Below are positions 31,228-43,802 of a DNA stretch of 64,000 nt, one piece after another. The position numbers and the translations under genes are program-made. This stretch comes from Stenocarpella maydis (Eukaryota; Ascomycota; Sordariomycetes; Diaporthales; Diaporthaceae), in the NCBI GenBank assembly GCA_002270565.1, contig NQMI01000042.1, positions 124,001-188,000 on the forward strand. The letters run 5' to 3'. Each line of letters starts with the position of its first letter. Within the stretch, counting starts at the first letter, position 1. The notes below the pieces were generated by a model, which searched no databases, was not told where the DNA came from, and saw only the letters and a program-made list of their open reading frames with translations.

Positions 31228-33539
31228 TCAAGCGTTGGTAGTAATCACATCGAATATACTATTTCTCCAACCTTTGTCGCTTTCACCCTCCCGAATCCTC
31301 TGCTTAGCATGAGCAGCCTCCTCATTCCAGACTTTGACGATACTTCCAGGAGCATACACTCCCTTGAAAACACCACTTCCAGGCTCGACAACACCGACTC
31401 TGGTGTAGAGATCTGGGTCCTCCTCCGGAACCAGCCTCGCAGCCACCGCCTTGATGAACGTCCACAAGTCCGCTGGATCAGCGATACGAGTAGCCCGCAG
31501 CCGCTCACGAGCATACAGAAGTTCTCTATTCGCCGCGTGGATTAGGTCCCGAATGGCAGTGGAGATCTGCACTTCGATTGCCTTCCGAATGATGGGGCCC
31601 AGGACAGGCTTCAGGGCAAATGCTGCGAATGAAAACTTGGACTTGCGAAGGTTGTAGTTGAGCTTATGGATGTGCACACGGACGTCTCGGAGGGACAGTA
31701 TACTCTCAAGGCGTTCCTTGGCGATCTCAATGTCGATCTCGATGTCTATACCCTTCTCGTCCAGCTCGAAAGACGCAATACCCTCGTCGGCGACCTGGAA
31801 GCAACCTGAATGCGCTCGCAGCCAAAAGCCCACTTCTTCAGCCCGGATAGATAGACCGTCGATCTTGATGGTCATTAGAGACTGGATATTGGTGGCTGTT
31901 CTCGTGCGAGCTTTGAGTATCTCCAGATCGTTCCTGGTTTCGATTCGAAGCCGATAAGGCAGGAAGGAAGTGTCGTTGACAGTAACACCAGGCTCGATGA
32001 TGAGGTTCTCGAGTAGGAGGTCCACCTCAGGAGTCGAGACCTCCACCCTTGGTATCGGAACATACTGAATTGCTCGCACAAACATCGGAACGAAGACATT
32101 GATGGCATCGGTAACCAGCTCCGTGTTGGTGTACTGATGCGCTGGCGAGAGTATCTTGGCGATGTATTTGGACGTACGGATCAGCTTCGCAATGTCGGCA
32201 TCTCTAAGAACCGAGTGGAAAGTGGACTGCAATTTTGCAAGCAACCCGTCAACCTCCGCCCGCAAAGAAGAATTTGAGGTCAGCTGCTGTGATTTCTTTC
32301 GTAAGTCTTGAAACCTTTCCTCCGCATGATCAAAGAAGCCGGGGTCAGTGAGCATCTCTTGAAGTGCGTTGCCTGCTTTCCGGACAAGCTGGTCGAACTG
32401 AGGGTCACTCTTTCCATGCTCCACAATTTGCTTGCATCTCCGCTCCAGTTCATTCCACTCATTGGAATCACCAAACGATTTCACAAAGTTCCAGAAGTTT
32501 TGCAGGGCCTTCTCAGTCTCGCGGTTCGTCCCCACGTCCCTTTCAGCCGTCGCGGCCGTTTCTTCAAAGACGTGCGAGTAGACCAGGGCATAGCGCTGCA
32601 GAATCTTGGCCAGCATGGACACCGACTCGGAGTAATCCGTGCGATCTCTGAGCTTCGACACCGCCTGCTTTAGTCGGTACAGGAGCGTGCTCTTCTCGTC
32701 CCCTTTGATCTTGTCGACAAAGCTGTGCTCGGCCTCCTGAGCCACCTCTGCAGCACTCTCCGCCACCACATTAGCGACTTCAGCCACGTCCTTTTGCAGT
32801 TCCTCGTCGGTAGGGGCAGGCCCCGAATCTCCACCAGGCTTCTTGATGGCCTCTTGCTCTTCCTGGGACGGCTCAAGCCGGTGTGCTGCCTTCTGGGACA
32901 CATCTGAGAGGGTGAAGGCTGTGTCACGGAAGACCTCACGCCCGATAGTGTTCAGGTCGGACATGAAGATCCGGAAATCTGAATTTGTAAGCAGCAGTGT
33001 GCCCACTGTTTGGAGGCTCTTGTATACTTTGAGGCTGTCAGTGACTGAAGGCATCCTTGGGCTTGAATATGCCACATACCAGCTGCAGTCTGGGCCTTGG
33101 AAGTAGCTTTGGCGGTTCTGTTTGCAATATCCTCCATGTCAATCGAGACACGGGCTTTGGTCATGTACCAAATGAAATCCTCTATCTCGTCATGTCCATT
33201 CTTGTGTATGAGCAGATCGATGAACTGCTTGAGCCAGACCTTGACATAGTGCACCAATGCTCGTCCGGAGTCACTGAGATCCTCGTTTTCAGGTTTAAAC
33301 ACGTCAGAGGCGAGGATAGTCCTGAGGTTGACGATGACCTGCTCATTCGATGGCATGAAACCCTGGGACAGGGCACGGAACATCTGATAGGTATGGAGCT
33401 TTTGGTGGAGCTCCCTCTGAAGGACGGTGTCATCGCGGTATTGGGGCAGGAGCGGGTCCTGGTCTTCATACTCTTCAGGGAGCGAGAAGCACGGTAGGCA
33501 CCAGCAGAGGACGCCCAGGATTTCAACGAGGGATGCCAT
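31228..33539 (-). CDS. HAM1-like (DUF5923/DUF4449) large cytosolic protein
   Basis: Exon 1 is 33539-33080 (153 codons, from MASLVEILGVLCWC) and exon 2 runs to 31228. The product is about 755-770 residues. Typical blocks are YKSLQTVGTLLLTNSDFRIF, the acidic helical linker rich in Glu/Ala, LLLENLIIEPGVTVNDTSFL, KIDGLSIRAEEVGFWLRAHS and GIDIEIDIEIAKERLESILS. The family is fungal; its C-terminal part resembles tubular lipid-binding folds, so a lipid-related role is inferred. The exon junction is uncertain: donor GTATGT at 33079 is perfect, but the acceptor giving the conserved YKSLQ block makes an intron of only 35 nt, while a well-formed 74-nt intron (acceptor at 33006) would remove it. A one-base error near 33050 would also explain this. 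Confidence 0.78.
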
Positions 33540-35460
33540 GTGGACGACGGTTTCGGCCAGTGGACTTGTTTGCCTTGGAGATAGACTGAAGAAATCGGGG
33601 CTGCCAGTCGTAGTTGGGCGGTAATGCTACAGAATTCCTGTGAGCTCGAACAGCTCAGGACTTTTGATGTTGTTTCTTTGTCCGTAGTTCTTGAGCGACC
33701 ATGACCTCAGATTTGTTGACGGATCGCCCATTAAGTCATCAGGGATTAGACTACCGTGCAGTGACCAGGCTATGACGTCGGGTACTGAAGCAGGGGTGAC
33801 CCAGTCAAGGAGTTGAGCTTATGTCAGCAGTGCAACGACACACATTCAGAGGCTCTAAAGTCCAATGGAATTTATTGAACGGACCATTCTTTTTCTACAA
33901 ACAAGCTGCCAACCTCAAAATTGCAGAGTTCGGGTTTGCGTTGTTTTTTCTGGAGGTCAGACCAAAGAATTGGAGCCACATTCCAAAGTTGAGTGGCCTT
34001 GTCAGACACAACAAACCAAGTATCGTCTGTGACTCACAGCCACTCATGTATTGTCTATCTGCAATAATCATCGATGCACCATAAATAGAGTCCTCTTGTC
34101 GATGAAGTAGCCGGTGCTAGCCCAACTAAGACACACCGAATTGCCAAAGGCCAACATCCAGGGATATAAACACGCACGAGTATGTGAATTCGCCTCTTCT
34201 AGTCCATGGACGACATTGAACTTGAAATTCAGGCTAGAACTCACTATAAAATAGTCTAATTCCAACGAACCAGTGATTTCGAAAAAAAAGTTCAGAAGCC
34301 TCATCAAAACAGAGATTTCCGTTAAAGCCGATGAAATGCCTAAAATACTGCCATGGCTAACATAAGAGCTTCATAATCCGCCTCTTTTTGTGTCTGATAC
34401 ATATGTAATTTCCCAGAGCATCCCTCGGGACTCTATTCCAGTCAATTTAGCTATGGTAACTGCTGTCACACCTATTCATCAAGCTACTTATAGTTGTGCT
34501 GGATTCAATACGTGTGAATAAAATAGACTGTGGGCCGCTGGTTTAATTATTAGCCCTTGACTTTATATACGGATTAATTATTGACCCCTAGCGGCCAAGG
34601 GACTAGAGGAGCGGGCCATAGACTGAAGCTTATGAGAAATTGGCGATAAAGAGGGCGGCGACGAAGAGGGCGACGAAGAGGGTAGTAAAATATGCTTATC
34701 TAATTGGCTCTATTTTTAATGATAATCCCTACTATTCGGCTAAATACTTCTGGAGGTACTTCTAACTGGCTAATTTGGCTTTAAGGATTCTGAACTGACT
34801 AAATCTAGCTTAAGATAACTTTTGGGTAAATTAACCACTTTAATAACGCTATACGGGTTATATCCCTCGCAAGCTCGGTCTTTAACCCGCTCTGCTGAAT
34901 TATGTACTACAAATTGTTGGTGATTGTTGATATAATGTTAGTGGCCTAGGTTGGTGTTACGCGGTCGTTTCGTGTATCTTAGCCTTGTATTGAAGGAGTG
35001 GAATCTGAGAAACAGGAGATCTTAGCTATCAAGACCTATCTAAATCGTTGAATAAACAACACCCTAGACTTCATTCTTTATGTCAGTCATCTGGAGACTG
35101 CCTAGTTACACATCCGAGGTGCAGAGATTACCTTTTCCAAGCACGAGAGTATATCTATGAGAACACTCGGCGCCATTGAATATATATTCCTTGCATGCTT
35201 TCCACATGGGAAGAGACACGAAACATTTCAATGAGCTCATTGTATTTTTTTTTAAGAAACGGAGATGTTACTAGAAAACTGGCAATAATTCCTTGCGAAC
35301 TAGCTCCCAGCAGAAGTCGAACGAGCGGATGAAACACGGCATCGTCATGCCATGTGTCCTTTTTCCATAGGAACGGTGCCGGCTGCAGAAAAAATCATAC
35401 AAAACCACTGTCACTACTTCAATACATAGTTTCCTGTTGTAGTTCTCCTGGGCGAATGTC
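33540..35460. other. Spacer with a degenerate repeat-A copy
   Basis: About 1.9 kb. Apart from the repeat-A relic at 34517-34900, only short frames without motifs are present. Confidence 0.5.
34517..34900 (+). mobile_element. Repeat family A, degenerate copy
   Basis: Starts AATAAAATAGACTGTGGGCC and ends AACCCGCTCTGCTGAAT, matching both ends of the copy at 12982-13690 in the same orientation. The shared middle blocks include CGGCTAAATACTTC.GGAGGTAC and AGATAACTTT.GGGT. Many differences are C-to-T or G-to-A, and about 300 bp of the 13 kb copy is missing. The oldest or most mutated of the three copies. Confidence 0.7.
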
Positions 35461-35921
35461 TTAGCTGACGCCAATCGGTTTGCTGCAGAGGACGCCAACA
35501 TCGTTCTGCCACGGTAGTTAGCGATTTAATAAGACCAAGTTGCAAGCCAAAATTTGCACTTACGATGAGTTGGCTAGTGCAACACTGCGGACTCTTGCCT
35601 TTCTGAGAGCAGATATTTCCGAAATCGGAGCCAGAAGTCGGCGTCGCCGGGGCTGTGAGACGTGACATTTTCAGTGTTCCGACCATCACCACAGATATGT
35701 GAGGTTCATCTCCAATATTTTTGGGCAGTCTTACCCGCCGTGCAGTCCAGGCCAAGAATATCACCGATAACAGTGGAGCAGCATGAGGCCCTGGAGTTCA
35801 GAAGGACTGATCCGCCGCAAGGGAGGTAGGCATCGGGAGCCGCGCTACCGCCGTTAATATCAGCGGGAACAGCGATGGCGAGCGATGCCATGAAGGAGAT
35901 GAGAATGGTGGAGAGCTGCAT
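35461..35921 (-). CDS. Class II hydrophobin
   Basis: Exons 35921-35735, 35652-35564 and 35505-35461 join in frame to 106 residues through GT-AG introns of 82 and 58 nt. A signal peptide (MQLSTILISFMASLAIAVPA) precedes the eight-cysteine pattern C-CC-C-C-CC-C: LPCGG, ASCCSTVIGDILGLDC, GNICSQKGKSPQCC and VGVLCSKPIG. Spacing and the LGLDC and GK-x-PQCC segments fit class II rather than class I. Such proteins are secreted, fold through four disulfides and coat hyphae and spores at air-water or host interfaces. A TATA-like CTATAAAATA on the minus strand at 36063-36072 lies about 145 bp upstream. A very AT-rich island begins about 640 bp upstream. Confidence 0.93.
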
Positions 35922-36062
35922 TTTCCTAGCGGGAAAAGAAAAAACCTAAAAATTGAAGAGCAACTTGTCGAGTGAGTGTTTGGCAGAGGACCGAAGGCTT
36001 GCTGAGAGATGCTGATGATGATGACGAGAAGGAGAAGAAGTGACAGAAAGGAGGGATGAGCC

Positions 36063-36072
36063 GTATTTTATA
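36063..36072 (-). promoter_or_regulatory. Putative TATA box of the hydrophobin gene
   Basis: CTATAAAATA on the minus strand, about 145 bp before the hydrophobin ATG. Strong TATA boxes are common at highly expressed hydrophobin genes. Confidence 0.5.
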
Positions 36073-36554
36073 GTTGAAGCCAGGTACTCATATCAATTTG
36101 GAATCGCTGGGGACGATCAAGATCGTCAATCATGACCAGCCCATTTATGCAAGCAACCAACACAAGTCCAAGGATACGGTCGAGCTCTCCGGCGCTACGC
36201 GTTATTCCCAACGGATACTGCCTCCTAGCAAGATGATTCATGAAGCTTCTTGAAAATAGGAAACGATCGTCATCACGGTCAGTTCAAGCGGCAATTTGGG
36301 CATTGTATGCCGCCCCAACCATCTTCGTATCTGCATAGTGAGCCTAGGGATCGTATGTACTGTACATCATTGACAACGCAGGGAGTTTCGGTAGCCAGAC
36401 GCCAAGAACGGAAGTTCTGCTAATTTCAAACTTTCATGGTTGTACAGCTGGCCTCGGTCAGGCCCCGGAAGCCTTCCCACTGCTCATGCCGGGAAATGGT
36501 GCGTTATCATCCACGAGAACTACCTACCAGAGAGGAGGATCTTTAAAGGCATGC

Positions 36555-36965
36555 CGCAAGCTTTATAATATAGTATAAAAATAACATTAACATGAGTTGT
36601 ATTAATAACAGTATTAAATAGAACTGGATAATATGTAGTTAACATTTAATATATATTATTTAATTACAGAATCAAATAATATAATCTAACGTAAACTTTA
36701 GTATATATATATGTATATTAAGTATTAAAATATTAATTTTCATTAGTTTACCTATTAGCTTATATATTAAAGGTATAAATATAAAATTTAAACTAAAATT
36801 TTTCATATACCGTTTGTTGTATTAAAGAGATAGTATTTAATATAATATTTACTATAATATAATAATTAACCCATATAGACTTTCTTACTAGTAGTATTTA
36901 TATAGATTAACTAGTATTATGCTATGTCTTTAAATTTAATTATATTTCAGCTCATGCTTGCATTA
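36555..36965. repeat. AT-rich island 1
   Basis: About 400 bp made almost only of A and T with abundant TA steps and no open frame, in sharp contrast to both flanks. This is the usual look of a repeat heavily mutated by C-to-T change (RIP). Confidence 0.6.
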
Positions 36966-39934
36966 TATTACAGAAACAAGCAACCTCTCTCCTCCTGGTA
37001 CCTATGGAGGTAGATTACATGTCGTCGGACAGGGGGTGTCTACGCCACCTCTGTTAATAAAGGAGTGGAAGGGGAACGTATAGACGCTAAACTAACCAGA
37101 ATTTACCATATTCAGCAACTCATGACAGCGGTGATATTCTAGGGGAATGCATACTACTGCCAGGGAAGAACGTTTTAATAGCTCAGGGATGGATATAAGG
37201 AGCCCCCACGAAGGGACAGCGCAGGGAGGAATGCATTGCGTGCTAGTGTCAAGGGGGGACGCGCATCGCTACGTATACAAGAAGGGACAAGGACTCTAGA
37301 GGGACAAAGAAAGGGGAAAGAGGTCAAGTTTATTTTTGCTTTCTACTAGAAGGAAGCTGCCATTACACTGCTACAGCTCTGCTACCTACTGTGTACCCGT
37401 AATCCACTCTGTTCGTATTCCATCACCCTTGCGACTCCTAACTAGTACGGATCGCGGATAAACATGTCACACGGGACGGGCCCCTTCCATCTAGGGATCA
37501 GATGCCCAGATGATACGGTAGTGACGTCGTCCTAGTTTTCACATCTCACAAGATTCCGCCTCGCGAGTCTAGTCGCGCCGGCGCCGACATCCGAGCCAAG
37601 CCGCCGAGTCCATTGCATGGGGGATTGCCCAGATTTGCCACAGTGCAAACTGCCGACGATTGCATACGCGCTAGTATGTGGTTACAAGACGAGGCCGGTC
37701 CTGGGCCAAGCTTTCGAAACTGTCTCTGCATTGGTTCCAAACGCAGCCTCGTGATTTGGCACCACTCTGCTACGGCACTACTTAACTACCCGCTGCATGT
37801 CGCTCACAACCCCCATGGTGGCCATTGCAATCCACTTAGTTCTGCACACCCCTAAGCATGGAGTCGTGTGACCCCCCGGTGTGGTGATGAAGAAGCACAG
37901 CTGACTGTGATCGACGGTGGGCACCAGCTAAATCCTGGGCCGCGGTTGTGCTCGACTATCACCCGCTAAGACCAAAGAATCTAACTTTTGGTATTCCCAG
38001 GAGAAGACACGTTGAGGCTCTCACCAGAAATTCAACAATTTGGTCTTCATGACCGGTCAAAGTTCAGCTGCGCTCGCCCGGAAATGATATTCTTGTTTCG
38101 AAGTTAGACAGTGTGGCAGGCGAATGGCACCACGCCATTGCACAGTGGACAGCATATAACATGTAAATTTGATATAAATACGGGAATGAAATCTGCAAAT
38201 AACCCACCTCAATAAATCGGGACTCGGCTTTCCCGCAAGCCACCTGGTCAGAAACACGAGATGAGGATGGCGCCGGATGTTCTGGTCCGGCTAGAACCTC
38301 TAGAACAGTTACCGCACACGCCACAAGACGCCAGCAAAGAGGCCAAACATCGGAGAATTACGATGGGAGGTGTTCGGCCAAAGCCGAGACTGTTTCAGTG
38401 TGTGATAGACCGGTCTCGTCTGCCGCGCTGAGTCTAACGCATTGCGCCATAGTACGCTATTGAGGTGTGGTCCAACGGTTGCAGATGGTGATAACTACGC
38501 GACGGAACGGAAACCTGCAGGTCTCAATGCACCAATACCTTTCGGCGGCATTGGGACTCTATTCGTATGCAATAATTATTATCGCAAAGTCGTAAGATGG
38601 CTAGACGGCCTGAAAACACCAGAGACTTTTGTCTTTGATCTCCACCAAGGCGGACGAGACGTTCGGCCTCAGGCAGTCTCTGACGATCATGGGATTCTTC
38701 TGGCATATAAAAATGAATTTATTCCAGATAGCCCGCAGGGTAGTAACAGCTGGGACCTTGAGCCTATACTATCTCAAGAGTCCTTGTCATGATTTCCCAG
38801 GTGTGCGTGCGTAAGCCAAGTCGAGAAACTGGACGTACATTGCCAAGATGCATTTGCATAGCATAGGAGTTTGAGAACAAAGATTACTCGGTAGCAGCGA
38901 GTTTAGGGAACAACTGCTCACAGAGAACAGTTACCTGGGTACTCAGGAACGTAATTAGTTAATTTTAAGGTGCATTGCTAAATATCAATTGACCCGGCAC
39001 CTAAATGCGCAGCGGCCCGCTCCATCACCCGACACCTGTTCCTTTCAGCGCGCCCGTTTCCTCCACCACAATTGCACATGTACAGGGCCATCTAGGAAAT
39101 CTTTTGGGATTTTCGACTTGCACCAGTGCACACTAGACTTGATGGAAGACTGAAGATAGTCTGCTTAAGTAGGCAGCAGAGAATTGCATAGAATGCAGCC
39201 ACAGTCACCATGCTACTACGCCATGAACAATCGACATCAGTAGGCCCGCCGAGGCCAATGCACGGCGCGGTATCTAGGCATTCCGTGCTGGGGGTATATA
39301 CGATTTCCTTCAAATTGGCTTCTGGGAGATCTGTTTCAGTAAATTTACTCGCAGATAGCTACATAGCCCGCCAAAGTGAAGGACAAATGCTGAGGCTATA
39401 AGGCGATCCTCTTGTCTGATATGTCACCAGGTATGTCAGAGCAGATACAATGGGCCTCCCATGCGCGCTACCTGCTTAGATTCCGAAATGCAGCTTATGC
39501 ATATTGCCATTAATTGAATATTCTCTGGCCGAGCATGGTTTTTCATTTGGTCTCGCAATGCGGCGAGGCCTGGCCGCCTCGATTCCCCTGCTGCTTCGCC
39601 TGGTTTGCAGAGCTGGATCGCATTTGCTCCCTTGCTTGGACCCGGTGTACCTTTCAGCTACCCTTTCCGTTTTTCTAGGTTGCAACATATTTCGCTATCA
39701 AAACTTGATAAGCCAGGTGGCAGAGGATTCCCACAGTGTGTTCGAAACCATTGCTCAACCAGTTTATATGTCAACCCCAGCCTCCAGTCCAACACACACC
39801 TCGCACCCGTTCTGCACTGTTCCGTTTGCCATTCTCCTGTGGAATCGCCACTAGGCTGTCTCCCTGCGTCTCCAGAATTCTCTCATTCTATCTAGCCGGT
39901 TTCATTCTTAGTACCATCACATTTGCCCGCTTTT

Positions 39935-40300
39935 TTATTAAAAAGAAAAAGTATAGTTGTAATAACTATTTACTTTACATACTTATTAAGACTTAAAGGC
40001 AAAGTATAAAACAATATTTATAAACTATTATTCACTATTATAATATCATAAATAGATAAATTTAAAACAAAGTAATATTTATAATGAATACTTTATATTA
40101 ATAATTAATTTACTAATTAAATAATAAAATAGAGTTTAATATATAGTATCTTTATATAATAAGTTACTAAATATTATTAATAGTAGTATAATATAACTGT
40201 ATTATTATTATAACCTTTAATATAAGCCCTAAAAAGAGCAGTTAGTAACCTTAGTGAATAGTAGATAGATAAATACTATGATGCAGCCTTATTTTGTCTA
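39935..40300. repeat. AT-rich island 2
   Basis: About 365 bp of the same composition as the island at 36.6 kb. A short block (GCTTATATTAAAGGTTATAA on the minus strand) resembles GCTTATATATTAAAGGTATA in island 1, so the two may be mutated copies of one element in opposite orientation. Confidence 0.55.
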
Positions 40301-40531
40301 GCTAGTCTAGTTTGCGTTACTCTCGGAGCTCGGGATTAATGTGGGCTCACATGTTCTATCCCTCAACATTCTTTCCCTGCAGCAGACCAGTATCCTTCGC
40401 CACCAGAAATGTCTTCAAGCGGTTGATCAATCGGACAAGAGACGTGGGGGCTCAGGATCTTTGCAGTAATTACTCCTTTGGGGCCCGTGGCTCGCCCTGC
40501 AGACAAGACAGTGCTGGTGTCCTGCTCCCAA

Positions 40532-40830
40532 CTACTCGGCATGTTCAGCAAAGTTTGACGCGCAATTACCAGCTGGAAAGCCACTAAGAATCTCAATTTC
40601 AAGATTGACTGCTGGAATGAGCATACCAGGAACGAGGGGAATACAATCAGGGAACGTCTGTACAAAGGAGAAGCACTTCGCTTAGCAATTACCGACCGGA
40701 ACGTTTTAGACTACCTGGTGTCGGTACTCGAAACCAGCGACTGGAGTTGAGTCATCCTGCAACCATTCTTTGAAGATCAAAGGGTAGTAGATGCCTGATA
40801 CCGAGATATTGGGAACGGACTCGATGCTAG
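40532..40830 (-). CDS. Unrecognised two-exon coding remnant
   Basis: On the minus strand an open stretch (SIESVPNISVSGIYYPLIF ... GFEYRHQ, to 40715) can be spliced through a 57-nt GT-AG intron (40714-40658) to TFPDCIPLVPGMLIPAVNLE ... FAEHAE and a stop at 40532-40534. Both exons are phase 0. Residue use (aromatics, acidic pairs, Pro) looks coding, but no upstream exon or start was found. It is not recognised; it may be the 3' end of a decayed gene or a chance frame. Confidence 0.3.
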
Positions 40831-41243
40831 AACACTAACGTGTAGCAATGTCTGGACAATACCGATCAAACACTCTAAACAAACACCAGCTCCGGACAGG
40901 AACAATTTATTTATCGATTAAGCCTGAACGTTTCAACATGCTAGGTATGGGCGATAATTCCAGCTGCCTTCATCGAATAAAGCTCTTTCAGATGCCACTG
41001 CAATATTGGCAATCTCAATTTCAAGTTGCTCTCAATTAAAAGTTTAGATAGAAGTGCCTGGCAAACATGGGCTGATAAGCGCGTCGGACGATAGTTCATC
41101 CGAGCTTACCTAGGCACCTTGCTGGTAGCCAGATACAGTGAAGAGGCATCAATTGCTCCTCCATCTATCTTGCGCGCTTTTTGCATTCTGCTTCAACTCA
41201 GATTGTCCAGCCTGCACCCAGATATTAGCAACTGCTGACCACA

Positions 41244-43439
41244 ATGCTATTGACTCGTCTTTTCCTGGCCAGCGCCATCCGGCTTGGCATGGCTCAGTTC
41301 CCTCCGAAGCGAGAAGGGGTTACGACATTGAAGTCTAAACTTCATGAGAATATCACCCTCTCTTTCAAAGAGGTTAATAACTGTCTTTGCCTACATGCTT
41401 GTTCTTCTCAATTGGACTGACATAGATATTTGCACTAGCCTGGCATCTGCGAAACTACCCCTGGTGTTAAATCATATTCAGGATACGTTCATTTACCAGA
41501 GTGGTTCCTCGACGATGGAAATGGTGAGAAGCAAGACTATCCAATCAACACGTATGCTCACAAATTCAGGGATGCAGTGGCTGGCTTGGGCTAACTGTAA
41601 TCTATCAGCTTCTTCTGGTTCTTTGAGGCTCGAAATGACCCAGTCAATGCGCCGTTAGCGATTTGGCTCAATGGCGGCCCAGGGGGCTCATCGTTGATGG
41701 GGCTGCTCGAAGAGAACGGGCCATGCTTCGTCAGTGCGGACTCCAAGTCGACGTATCTGAACCCTTGGAGCTGGAACAACGAAGTAAACATGTTGTACAT
41801 AGACCAGCCCAATCAGGTGGGTTTCTCGTACGATGTTGCTACCAACGGGACCATCGTTGGAGGCCCATATGATCCCTTTCCCGGGTACGAGACTATACCG
41901 TGGGACTCAATCGACGGGGCGCCCGAACCCAACTTGACTGCCTACCATGGGACGTTTGCAAGCCAGAAGCCACTCAACACTGCCAACACGACGGCCCTAG
42001 CCGCTCATGCGCTTTGGCATTTTGCTCAGACCTGGTTCTTCGAGTTCCCCTTCTACAAGCCACATGACAACCGAATCAGCCTCTGGGCTGAGAGCTACGG
42101 CGGGTAAGTGGTTCTAGTCCCCATTGCGTGAGCATTACCAGGTGACCTTTTGCAGTCATTACGGGCCTGGCTTCTTCGGGTTCTTCCAGCAACAAAATGA
42201 AAAGATTTCCAATGGCAGTATCAATGACAAAAATGCGCATTACCTCCACCTAGACACGCTTGGCATCGTCAATGGTCTCATTGATGTCGCAGTCCAAGGG
42301 GAGTCTTTGATTACGTATCCCTTCAACAACGTGAGTAACCATTGAACCTCTGCTGACGACCATGTGGGCATATCGTATATAATAAGCAATCTCACCCAGA
42401 GCTACGGAGTCGAAATCTTCAATAAGACCCTGCACGATGAGCTGCTACACAATTGGACGCGGCCCAACGGCTGCAGAGACCAGGTCAAGGCCTGCCAAGA
42501 TGAGATGGAAGGCCACGGGCCCATCTTCCTCAGCCTCGAAGACAAGAATTTGAGCCAGATCTGTACCGAGATCGACCCTGGATGTCAAGGCCTGCCGGCG
42601 ACTGAGGTCTACCTAGGGCTAACCCCAGGTGCTGGTTGGTACGACATTGCGCACCCCAAGAATGACCCATTCCCACCGCCCCACATGTACGGCTACCTTA
42701 CGGAGGACTCAGTTCTCGGAGCCTTGGGCGCGCCGGTCAATTTCTCCAAGAGCTCTGTGGCTGTAGCAGAGACATTCCAGGGCACTTTGGACGTTATCCA
42801 CGGGGGCTTTCTCCAGTCCATTGGGCACCTCCTTGATTCCGGCGTCAAGGTACACATGATGTATGGGGATCGTGATTACCCCTGCAACTGGGTTGGAGGT
42901 GAAGCGGCCAGTCTTGCCGTACCATATTCAAAGGCGGAGCATTTTGCCGGGGCGGGATACGCTCCTTTGGTAACACCTGAAGGTGTCAAGGGGATGACAA
43001 GGCAGTTTGGGAACTTTAGTTTCACGAGGGTCTTTCAGGCAGTAAGTCATTTTTAATAACCCACTCTCGCAACCCACGCTGTTGCTGACTCCTCTCGCCA
43101 CAGGGCCACGAGGTACCGTCATACCAGCCTGTGGCCGCGTATGAAATCTTCAGGCGTGCCACGTTTGGGCTGGATGTTCCAACTGGGCTGGCCCAGACAG
43201 GCGACGACTTCGCGACAATCGGCCCCAAAGATATTTGGTCTATCATGGGGGTGCCGCCCCTCGCACCGAAGCCAAAGTGTTATATCTTAAGTCCATCGAC
43301 GTGCGTACCGGAAATATGGGACAAGGTGCTCGCTGGGGCAGTCGAGGTTAAGGACTGGTTTGTTGTTGAGGAGTCTGGTGAGAGGGGCGTCCAGCCATCA
43401 GGCAACGTTTCTGACCAACAGGTGGTTGACGAGCTGTAA
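41244..43439 (+). CDS. Serine carboxypeptidase, peptidase family S10
   Basis: Exons 41244-41372, 41439-41551, 41609-42103, 42156-42330, 42400-43041 and 43104-43439 join in frame to 629 residues; five GT-AG introns of 52-69 nt. An N-terminal hydrophobic segment ([16 protein letters not shown]) is a likely signal peptide. S10 landmarks: [45 protein letters not shown] (nucleophilic Ser near residue 243, with the intron splitting a Gly codon), [11 protein letters not shown] (catalytic Asp and the Cys of the binding pocket) and [10 protein letters not shown] (catalytic His). Many N-glycosylation sequons are present. The enzyme should release C-terminal amino acids from peptides at acidic pH in the vacuole or outside the cell. 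The triad is complete and the gene appears intact. Confidence 0.95.
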
Positions 43440-43802
43440 TGACGATTCCAGTGTCTACCAGATGCGGAAATGGCAGCGGAATTATAGCCATCAAGGCTTG
43501 CATACCTTCTAACGTTGTGTTGCCAATTCTCAATGGGAACCATCGTTACATCAATCTTCGAATGGACTCGGGTCAACGCAAACTTCATAACAACATAGCT
43601 GAGGAATCGTTATTTTGTATTTGTGGATAGGCCCTCCTGATGTCTGCCTTCTGCAAAGACAAGGGCAAGCGGGAGATGACACATGAGTGTTACTGGCGCC
43701 TATCCTGTGACACTTATTTCAGAAGCAATGGCCGATTAACTGGTATTTACGTGACTTGTACGGCCGTCCATACATGTGGACAATAAACAGAGAATAGGAC
43801 AG

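Larger units (their letters stand above)
35922..41243. other. Gene-poor 5.3 kb stretch with two AT-rich islands
   Basis: Holds AT-rich islands at about 36555-36965 and 39935-40300, possible LTR debris near 37019-37440 and a possible two-exon coding remnant at 40532-40830 (separate entries). Frames of 60-116 codons at 37.6, 38.4 and 39.5 kb carry no recognisable motif and are not called. Confidence 0.55.

Noticed and set aside
38400..38470. tRNA-like string (GGCGCAATGCGTTAGACTC on the minus strand)
   Set aside because: An A-box-like piece is present, but no matching T-arm, acceptor stem or B-box could be paired.
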